Below, in pieces: positions 9,392 to 15,573 of a DNA stretch of 15,573 bases. A program made the translations under genes and the position numbers. The notes beneath the pieces are model-generated. The model did not search any database, was not told the origin of the DNA, and saw nothing but the letters and a program-made list of their open reading frames with translations. The DNA comes from Dissophora ornata. Taxonomy: Eukaryota > Mortierellomycota > Mortierellomycetes > Mortierellales > Mortierellaceae. Every line of letters begins with the position of its first letter. The first letter of the stretch is position 1. The stretch spans positions 1 through 15,573 of the forward strand of contig MU617337.1 in NCBI GenBank assembly GCA_025201705.1, given 5' to 3'.

Positions 9392-9676
9392 ATTCCCGCG
9401 TTTTTCACACTTCCTGATACGACATAATTAATTCAATAATGCGCTTTTGTAGAAAACGAATAAATGATTTAGTAACAAGTACAGTTAGTTTACGAGCATA
9501 CCCCCGGAATGATGAAATTCCATTTCTCTCCAAGTTTGTGCTATTTACTCCTCGACTTGAGCAGAGTCGAGGGCGGGAAAAGAGGAGTTTTTTTCTCATA
9601 CTTTCATCTTATTCCTGTTCAACTTCTGCTTTCCAACCATATCCCTTATCCACTGTGTAATAAGAACACAGCCAGC
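9392..9676. other. Intergenic DNA, 3' end of QCR8 and promoter of beta-helix gene
   Basis: A stretch of 285 bases between QCR8 and the signal-peptide ATG of the beta-helix gene. It is AT-rich at first (AATTAATTCAATAAT at about 9426-9440, possibly used for 3' end formation of QCR8) and becomes pyrimidine-rich from about 9588 to 9656, as expected for a fungal leader. No TATA box of good quality was seen. Confidence 0.4.
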
Positions 9677-12283
9677 ATGGTCGCAGCCTCCAATATGGCC
9701 TCCCTCGGTGTTGGTCGCTATCTTGCAACAGTACTGCTCATATTTCTCTTGTATAATGTTCCAGAACGCGTCCATGCTCAGGAACTCAACGGCGTCGAAG
9801 AGCAAAGTAACGTAGATGGACCAAGCTAAATATCATAGGCAGCAGCAGCACCTTTTCAAGCATCTCTGGCGATGGCTCGTGGATGCAATGTTTATTAATG
9901 ACGTTTGCTCACGCTGCTTGTAAATTTGATTAAAAGTGAAGAACAATGGAATGCTTCGTAACCAAATCCCGATGGAGGCTCTCCCGTACATCCCGCCGCC
10001 AAATGACTTGCCGCCCGACCAATGGGGGAATCGCATCGCCGACTTTAGCCAAGTGTAAGCAACTTGGTTCAAGAAGTGCCTTCTGATATCTAGCCGACTT
10101 CAAGATGTGCAGCGTTCTCACTTTCTTATATACCCCTTAGTGGATATAGACGAGGCGCTGTTCCATTACCCCAGGTGCCTGTCAAGATCACTCTCCAACC
10201 ATCATCCGATCCTCGTATCAATGACCGCGCACGAATTCAAAACGCGATCGACTGGGTTGGCAATTTACCTCTTCAACAGATGACCCTACGGGACGGCAAG
10301 ACCGTGATTCAAATACGAGGTGCGGTGTACCTTCGGGCAGGTATCTACCGCATCCAGGGTGCTCTCATCCTTAACAGATCAGGGGTCGTGCTTCGCGGCG
10401 AAGGAAATGGCCCTACAGGCACAGTACTGATGGCAATGGGCCAGTTCCGACACGATTTTATATTCATGAACGGGGTCATGGATTCGGGTTTTCAGGGCAC
10501 ACCCCAGTACTTGGAGCGCTATGCTACAAACGGAAAGTCTGTGAGTCCGAAAAATCCCTATATTATTCAAGATCAAAATGTGGCTCGGATTGCGAATGAG
10601 TATGTCCCTGCAGGGACCATACGGGTGCCAGTGAGGGACACCTCCAACTTTCAGGTTGGGGCAGAGGTAGTTTTGGAGGTTAAACCTAAAGCCAGCTGGG
10701 TGCATCTGCTGGGCACGGATGATATCCCACCGAGACCTGGGGGCCCAGAAAGAACTGCGAATTGGGATGCACGCCAGTATACACTGAGATACGTTCGCAA
10801 GATCATAGCAATCGAGAAACAACCAAACCTTGGCACCGCTTCGGAATCACAAGTTCCTGATCCTATGGGTAGCGAAAAGAGCCGGTACCGCCGAAGAGAG
10901 GAGAATAGGGGCCATCCGGGGCAACCTGTAGGGCTACGATATGAGGCGTATACAAACCAAAGTGAAATTACCTGGCCTGTCGACTCCAGTGTCTCCGGTG
11001 TAGACGCGGAACCGGAGTCCACACTGGAGGCTGACGCTATTGAAGATGACGATGAAGATGACGAAGATGAGGATGAGGATGAGGATGAGGATGAGGATAG
11101 TGTTGCGAAAAAACCAGACCGAAAGACGAATCCGCGCTTGGTGCCAGGCATGTTGACTCTCGATGTCTCGACAGTGATGAACATGGATCCAGCCTATTCC
11201 AGAAGCGTCATCTACAACTTCAAACGCGAGACCCCCATCCCGTCAGATGTCGGCGTCGAGAACCTAGCCCTCTGGTCCGAGCACGACCCCAATAACGTCT
11301 TTGATGAGCAACACGCTTGGTTCGCGGTCTTGATTGACCACTGCGAGAACTGCTGGGTGGCCGATATTAAAGCGACCAATTTTGTGTCGGGGATCAAGGC
11401 GGCATCTGGTTCGAAACATGTAACGATCCAAGACTGTGAGATAGTCGATCCGATTTCATTGAGAAGTGATGGCGGAAGGCGCTACATGTATATGCTCCAG
11501 GGGCAGATGGCGCTTGTCAAGAGGTGCTTTGCGAGCGACGCTAGGCATGATTTTATGACGGGAGCCAAGACACCAGGTCCCAATGTGTTTGTAGACTCGG
11601 AAGGTGTTCGTGCAAACAATGATGCCGGACCCCACGGTAAGTATCTTCGGAATGCTGATGTTGCTGCTCGTGAAAGGCAGTATCTCATGTTTTATTTGCG
11701 ACCTGTAGATCGATGGGCAACAGGAACGCTCTACGACAACATACGCAGCCACGGTTTCAATATACGAAACCGCTCCTGGATGGGTTCTGGACAGGGCTGG
11801 CCCGGTGCTTTCCACGCCGCCTACCGGTGCTCGGCCGATGCACGCGGAGTGTTTCAATCGCCTCCCGGGGGCACCAACTGGATTATTAATTACCAGGGCC
11901 CTCTTCAACAATTTGCCACGTTCGATGGTGACGATGCCACGTTCTTGAACTATCGCCCTGAAAACGGCAAAGTGATCCCTCGGTCCTTATATTGGTCGCA
12001 GTTGGTGGCGAGAATGGGCAGTAATGACCAGTCGGCAGCTGTTCTTGAAAAATACGTGGGTGTGGCAGGAAAGAACATTTACTCTCCACCATTACCAATG
12101 CGTTTTACACAGCTGGACGAGATCATGGCGAGCGAACAGGCCATCTTGGCTGATCTGGAGCCAAAGCGTCGGAAGAAGAAGCATGCCAACATCCGCTGGG
12201 AAACTGATATTACGAGCACCACCGATATCCAAAAGGAAATCGAGCGGTTTGAGCAAGAGCTCGCCGACAAGGCTGAGGTGTAA
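9677..12283 (+). CDS. Secreted right-handed beta-helix protein, pectate-lyase-like
   Basis: My model has four exons (9677-9811, 9942-10054, 10141-11636, 11709-12283) and 772 residues. Exon 1 encodes a signal peptide: hydrophobic core YLATVLLIFLLYNV, likely cleavage after RVHA. Next come a Pro-rich segment and DFSQVGYRRGAVPLP (about 79-93). A pectate-lyase-3-type entry follows, VYLRAGIYRI...GVVLRGEG (145-171). Later come RYMYMLQGQMALV (530-542), RHDFMTG (551-557) and GPHDRWATGTLYDN (579-592), blocks I associate with bacterial secreted beta-helix proteins. This fold usually binds or cleaves acidic polysaccharides; substrate and catalytic residues are not identifiable. About 108 residues (309-416) are a low-complexity insertion with a 19-residue D/E run. 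The C-terminus is basic (KRRKKKH), then charged and probably helical. The intron 1 splice choice is ambiguous: GTAACG at 9807 with AG at 9936 also keeps the frame. Confidence 0.82.
11042..11098 (+). repeat. Asp/Glu codon repeat inside beta-helix gene
   Basis: Nineteen consecutive Asp or Glu codons (residues 384-402 of the spliced protein), the second half being near-perfect GATGAG hexamers. The tract lies within a polar, probably disordered insertion between two beta-helix strands. Its length is likely to vary between strains by slippage. Read on the other strand it creates a false poly-Ser frame. Confidence 0.85.
11637..11708 (+). other. Stop-free 72-base intron in beta-helix gene
   Basis: GTAAGT donor at 11637, TGTAG acceptor ending at 11708, and a branch-like GCTGATG at about 11652-11658. 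The length is 24 codons with no stop, so the ORF reads straight through. Splicing restores the contiguous block GPH-DRWATGTLYDN, which fits the family better than the 24 intervening residues. Splice signals are seen directly; removal is inferred. Confidence 0.75.
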
Positions 12284-12470
12284 AATGAAGAGAGAAAACG
12301 AGTTTTCAACGGGTAGCCATTCCTGTACACTATCTTTCATCAGCCATTCCATAAAATCATTTTGTTTGCATGCAGCAGTAACGCCGGTTTCATGTTTGAT
12401 GTGCAGATGGTTTGATTTTCAGTTTTGAATGAGAAACTCTTAGCTACGTCTTAACACTACGTTAAAGGTA
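12284..12470. other. Convergent intergenic spacer
   Basis: These 187 bases between two stop codons must hold both 3' UTRs. There is no exact AATAAA for the plus-strand gene; CATAAAATC at about 12349-12357 is the nearest variant. Confidence 0.4.
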
Positions 12471-13613
12471 TCAAACAAGTCCCTGCTGCCCGAACCCTGA
12501 TATTGAATCGCGCTCTCCTTGATCCATAGGAAAGGGACTGGACGAAGGCGGTCCCGCAGATTTCTGCGAGGATCGCAACATAGGCGTTTCCAACTCCATC
12601 GACATTTTTTCATCATTTGAGGTACATATACTTGAGATGGGCTCATCGATTGGAACGATATCGTGACCAAGCCCGTGTCCAAGGTGTGGGTTGTAATGCT
12701 CAGGGGGGTGTGGATGTGTGATGCTAAGAATCCGCAAAGAGCTCAGAACAGGATGCTCTTCCGGATTGAGTGTCATGTCCGTATCAACTGACGATAGTTG
12801 TGAAAGAGATCCTGCCGTGCCATGTACATATTTCTCTTCAGCTTGGTCCTCGGACGTGTATGTTGAACTCAAGTTGCTTGACGTATGAAGTTGTCGATGG
12901 TGATGGTGATGGCCGTGGTATCTGGGCGACGCCGATCCTGACGTAACTCCATTCAATGCTGGAGACGACGGCGTGGAAGAAGCAGGCAACGCAAAGTACT
13001 CTGTGACGGCCCCTTCCTCAGACAATTCTAGTGGCGTAATTGGGGCAGATGGCCCCATGTTGGGTCGCAGGAGAGGAGACGCCTTTGGAGACAGGCCCAT
13101 CAGTGGAGTGACATCGCCGGATCGCAGAGCAGCTGAGCTGGTTGACAAGAAATGCTTGGTATGAGCAGATGGGTGATACAGACATCCAAAGGCATCGTAT
13201 AGGGCTGTCTTGATCATTTTGGAATCGCTAGAGTTCAGGGCAGATAAAGAGGCTGTGGGCGACAAGGCACCAAGCGGCGAGGTTGGCCGGCCATACAATG
13301 GTGTCTGATCTCCTGTCGAATTATCCTGGATGGTCCCCGAAGGCGAGGTCAAGCGGCCTTGCGATGGCTGTGCACCTTGGCTGTCCTCCAAGAGCTGCTG
13401 GCGACTGGGCGATCCCTGCGTCAGCCTGAGGTGAGAGGAGGCATTGTCCTGGCTCTGATTCTGCAGCGTATGATCCGACTGCTGCTGCGACTGCTGTTGC
13501 TGCTGCTGTTGCTGTTGTTGTTGGAGCTGCTCGGGCGTGGGCTTTGGCGGGTTTGACAGATGCGGCAGTCTGCGGTGGGTGGCCACATTAGGAAAGGGCA
13601 TAATAGAGGCCAT
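12471..13613 (-). CDS. Q-rich, Ser/Thr-Pro-rich disordered protein, function unknown
   Basis: A single exon of 380 residues starting at an ATG with G at -3 and G at +4. I do not recognise the family. The protein is mostly low complexity. It has Q11 (31-41) followed by SQQQS, a His5 run (235-239), a His/Pro-rich stretch (300-318) and 15 Ser-Pro or Thr-Pro pairs spread from T26 to S359, typical of substrates of proline-directed kinases (MAPK, CDK). There is no signal peptide, membrane helix, zinc finger or DNA-binding domain. The only segment that looks ordered is about 133-158 (KMIKTALYDAFGCLY then HPSAHTKHF). A regulator or scaffold is plausible but not shown. It diverges from the DUF1772 gene across 442 bases and converges on the beta-helix gene. 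The long frame, balanced codon use and good start context support a real gene. Confidence 0.72.
   Translation of the reverse strand: MASIMPFPNVATHRRLPHLSNPPKPTPEQLQQQQQQQQQQQSQQQSDHTLQNQSQDNASSHLRLTQGSPSRQQLLEDSQGAQPSQGRLTSPSGTIQDNSTGDQTPLYGRPTSPLGALSPTASLSALNSSDSKMIKTALYDAFGCLYHPSAHTKHFLSTSSAALRSGDVTPLMGLSPKASPLLRPNMGPSAPITPLELSEEGAVTEYFALPASSTPSSPALNGVTSGSASPRYHGHHHHHRQLHTSSNLSSTYTSEDQAEEKYVHGTAGSLSQLSSVDTDMTLNPEEHPVLSSLRILSITHPHPPEHYNPHLGHGLGHDIVPIDEPISSICTSNDEKMSMELETPMLRSSQKSAGPPSSSPFPMDQGERDSISGFGQQGLV
13484..13527 (-). repeat. CAG/CAA glutamine tract
   Basis: A mixed CAG and CAA run coding eleven Gln, then Ser, three Gln and Ser on the minus strand. The codon mix suggests selection for the amino acid tract and not pure slippage. 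The plus strand shows a false poly-Leu frame. Confidence 0.8.
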
Positions 13614-14055
13614 TGCGGTAACGTCTGGTTTCTGGTGGCAATGGGGCTAGACTGTGCCGGTCGGGTGGGTTGAGGAGGGGAATGGAGGAAAGGAATGGGG
13701 GCAGACTGAATTGGTAATGGGCGTTGGATGTTCTCGATGCCGATAGCGAGTGCGTTGCAGTTATTTGAAACACGGGTATGGATACACGCATGGCGAGCAC
13801 CACCGCGCCACACGTCTTGCACATTCCTGCAACAGACCCGCACAGGCGGAATCTTTCAGAGTCCTCTTTCCCGTCACACGAGGGAGCGCGGCCAATCCAC
13901 GGGGACCGACCATCGACGTGTCCCTCGCGTCACCCAACGCCGTCCCGCGGCTCTGTTTTCCTTCTTTGCTCAGTCCCCCCTCCCCTCTTTCTTCTCTTTT
14001 TCTTTCCTTCTTCCTCACCACATCCCTTCCCCACCTCCCCTCCGAACAACCCACT
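13614..14055. promoter_or_regulatory. Divergent promoter region with CT-rich leader
   Basis: A 442-base stretch separating the starts of the Q-rich and DUF1772 genes. From about 13951 to 14043 the plus strand is almost pure pyrimidine (for example CCTTCTTCCTC), a common core-promoter or leader feature of fungal genes lacking TATA, directly before the DUF1772 ATG. On the other side the minus strand is pyrimidine-rich around 13650-13700, serving the Q-rich gene. No clear TATA or CCAAT pair was found. Confidence 0.5.
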
Positions 14056-14718
14056 ATGGCCATCGACTTCCACCTCCAATCCTTCGCCAGCAGCTCAAAC
14101 ACGCTCCTTGCGGGCAAGATGATCACTGTTGGAGCCTTGGGCATCTACGCTGGAACCGCTCTCAGCTACAACGCCATTATTATGCCCGCGCTCCGCAAGT
14201 TCTCCTCCTCGAGCTCCGTCGCCATCTGGCACGAAACCTTCACCACCGCAAAGAGTATGTATAAATCTGTCTCTCTCCCCTGTGCAGGATCTAAAATCGC
14301 TCCTCACGAAACAGCCACTAACACGTTTTTTGCCCCGTCTTCACGCTCCTGCATCCTTGTAGACTCCCAACTATCGATGATTGCCGCCAGTATCCTCGGA
14401 AGCGCAGGATTGTATTACAAGACAAAGAACATCTCGTATCTGTACAGCGCAGCCATCGTAGCCACATCCATCCCCTATACCCTTCTCACTCTCCTTCCCA
14501 TCAACAAGAAGTTGTTTGAGATCCGTCACCAAAACACTGTCAATGGCAAGAGCAACAGCCTGAAGGACAGCAAGAGCGATGACAGCGTGGCCGAGGATCT
14601 GTTGAGACGCTGGAACCGTTTCCACTTTGGACGAACCATCATGGGCTTCAGCGCCTTTTTCTTCGCCCTTTACGGTGCTATCTCCGACAGAGGAGTCCGC
14701 TTCGTCTTGTTCAAGTAG
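14056..14718 (+). CDS. DUF1772 domain membrane protein
   Basis: Two exons, 14056-14254 and 14363-14718, giving 184 residues. The start is the ATG in CCACTATGGCC right after the CT-rich leader; upstream in-frame codons belong to that leader and are not protein-like. There are four hydrophobic helices: about 22-45 (ITVGALGIYAGTALSY), 70-84, 90-112 and 158-178. RRWNRFHFGRT before the last helix matches the W..xH..RT pattern of DUF1772. This family includes fungal anthrone oxygenases (HypC/EncC type) and many uncharacterised four-helix proteins; nothing around it suggests a polyketide cluster, so a metabolic role is not assigned. A polar linker (about 122-150, rich in K, S and D) separates helices 3 and 4. 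The 108-base intron is in frame and stop-free, so an unspliced reading would add 36 false residues. Confidence 0.83.
   Translation: MAIDFHLQSFASSSNTLLAGKMITVGALGIYAGTALSYNAIIMPALRKFSSSSSVAIWHETFTTAKSMYKSVSLPCAGSKIAPHETATNTFFAPSSRSCILVDSQLSMIAASILGSAGLYYKTKNISYLYSAAIVATSIPYTLLTLLPINKKLFEIRHQNTVNGKSNSLKDSKSDDSVAEDLLRRWNRFHFGRTIMGFSAFFFALYGAISDRGVRFVLFK
14255..14362 (+). other. Stop-free 108-base intron in DUF1772 gene
   Basis: GTATGT donor at 14255, CCTTGTAG acceptor ending at 14362, branch-like CACTAACAC about 40 bases before the acceptor, and a T6 tract between them. The length is 36 codons without a stop. The encoded stretch is polar and Cys/Ser-rich, unlike the flanking helices, and its removal joins TTAK to NSQLSMIAAS. 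Confidence 0.75.
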
Positions 14719-14752
14719 AGCAGTAGAGCAACAACAAACATCATCATAGAGT

Positions 14753-14758
14753 AATAAA
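14753..14758 (+). terminator. Polyadenylation signal AATAAA of DUF1772 gene
   Basis: An exact AATAAA 35 bases after the DUF1772 stop codon, at a normal distance for a fungal 3' UTR. Confidence 0.55.
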
Positions 14759-15573
14759 ACCAATGTCAATTGCTCCCTACTTACACAATCGTACACAGGA
14801 CAATACCGTCACACGCTTACTTCATGAGATTGAAGACTTGGAGGACACAAGGAAAGAGCAAGCTGTGTATTTCCTCGGAAGCATATGTGGGACGGGTGAG
14901 TTTTTATTTACTTGTTTTGTTGTGAGTATTTCCGTGCTCTTCGGGTGCTTCCCTATTTGTAACGCACAAACAAAATAAGTGTGCCAAGCATATTACCTGG
15001 ACTTTGACAGTTATGCATTGGTGGCCATTATCGTAATAACGAGCGAAGCAACTGTCATACAGTAGACAAACGGCGCCGTGACGCGTGAAGGCGTCCAAAC
15101 TCTAGCAGACTTGATGCACAATGCCGATTGATGTCACAGTTTTTTTTTTCTGGGTGTGTTACAGACAAAGATGTCCCGTTGTGCCCGGAACTTCTTCACA
15201 ATACTCACATCTACTGCACTCGAAGATCAGGGACAGAACATAAACATGTGCACAAACATGAGGCGCACAGTGCAACCGCAATGACGAATATCTATCGTGG
15301 AGAGAGAGAGTCCGAGCATGTTTTTTATGAGCCTTGCTTATACAAATGCAGTGAACGTCGTTGGGCTGATGCATGCTGGGTGGACGACCATTTACAGGTT
15401 TCAGCAAACGCGTCGTTTGGAACGTAATGTCTGAAAGGGGTCCTGAACGTCTTGGAGGGACAAAAAAGGGAGGAGGACAGGGGCCACCTGGACTTGGCCC
15501 GAGCACACCCAGGTTTCGATTTCGGTTCACTGTGAGCACCGTTTATTTGCATGCTTGACGGATTGCCAAAAAA
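14759..15573. other. Right-end region, no firmly supported gene
   Basis: A possible two-exon frame exists: ATG at 14763, donor GTGAGT at 14896, acceptor after a T9 tract ending GTTACAG at 15164, stop ending at 15427. It would code about 132 residues, with a charged helical part (LLHEIEDLEDTRKEQ) and a Cys/His-rich part. No family is recognised and the ATG follows the upstream polyadenylation signal by four bases, so I leave it as a candidate only. The last 100 bases are purine-rich on the plus strand and may be the leader of a minus-strand gene beyond the edge. Confidence 0.3.

Noticed and set aside
10651..11184. Minus-strand frame with a long poly-Ser run
   Set aside because: It is the antisense reading of the Asp/Glu codon repeat inside the beta-helix gene.
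10175..12283. Beta-helix protein starting at GTG 10175
   Set aside because: The GTG is an internal codon; upstream exons supply the signal peptide and the DFSQVGYRRGAVPLP segment in frame.
13359..13556. Plus-strand frame with a poly-Leu run
   Set aside because: It is the antisense reading of the glutamine tract in the Q-rich gene.
13750..14055. N-terminal extension of the DUF1772 frame
   Set aside because: It translates the promoter and CT-rich leader into Ser/Pro/Leu-rich nonsense; the family begins at the ATG at 14056.
15505..15535. Sequence resembling a tRNA T-arm (GGTTTCGATTTC)
   Set aside because: No box A at the right distance and no foldable acceptor stem.

Overview
The window looks like nuclear DNA of a filamentous, intron-containing fungus. 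Five of the seven genes can be joined across GT...AG introns of 72 to 485 bases. Two encode mitochondrial proteins, with a presequence or family signature, and the leaders are pyrimidine-rich. The intron load and the gene set would fit an early-diverging fungus such as Mortierellomycotina/Mucoromycota, but that placement is inference, not something read directly from the sequence. No CRISPR array, rRNA, tRNA, insertion sequence or recognisable transposon was seen.

Layout from left to right. (1) A pirin gene on the minus strand runs off the left edge (1-554), with a clear TATA box and two CCAAT boxes upstream. (2) About 1.6 kb follow with simple repeats but no supported gene. (3) A small two-exon DMT/YdcZ-type (DUF606) membrane protein lies on the minus strand (2164-3042), with a strong hairpin in its presumed 3' UTR. 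(4) About 2.9 kb (3043-5938) hold no gene I can support. (5) A five-exon gene for the beta subunit of mitochondrial succinyl-CoA ligase lies on the minus strand (5939-8470). It is head-to-head, across only 174 bases, with a three-exon gene for cytochrome bc1 complex subunit 8 (QCR8, 8645-9391). (6) A large secreted right-handed beta-helix (pectate-lyase-like) protein follows on the plus strand (9677-12283). (7) It converges on a minus-strand gene for a 380-residue, Q-rich, Ser/Thr-Pro-rich disordered protein of unknown function (12471-13613). (8) Divergent from that is a four-helix DUF1772 membrane protein (14056-14718). (9) The last 855 bases hold at most a weak candidate two-exon gene.

The clearest functional logic is the LSC2/QCR8 pair: a TCA-cycle enzyme and a respiratory-chain subunit share a compact bidirectional promoter. 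It contains a perfect ATCACGTGAT palindrome next to a TATA box on the QCR8 side. Yeast QCR8 is known to be controlled through the same kind of CACGTG (CPF1/CBF1) site. The main annotation trap is that the beta-helix and DUF1772 genes each carry a stop-free intron whose length is a multiple of three, so a plain ORF call absorbs 24 and 36 false residues. I found no convincing new multi-gene system. The most novel protein features are the acidic, disordered insertion in the beta-helix protein and the unplaced Q-rich protein.
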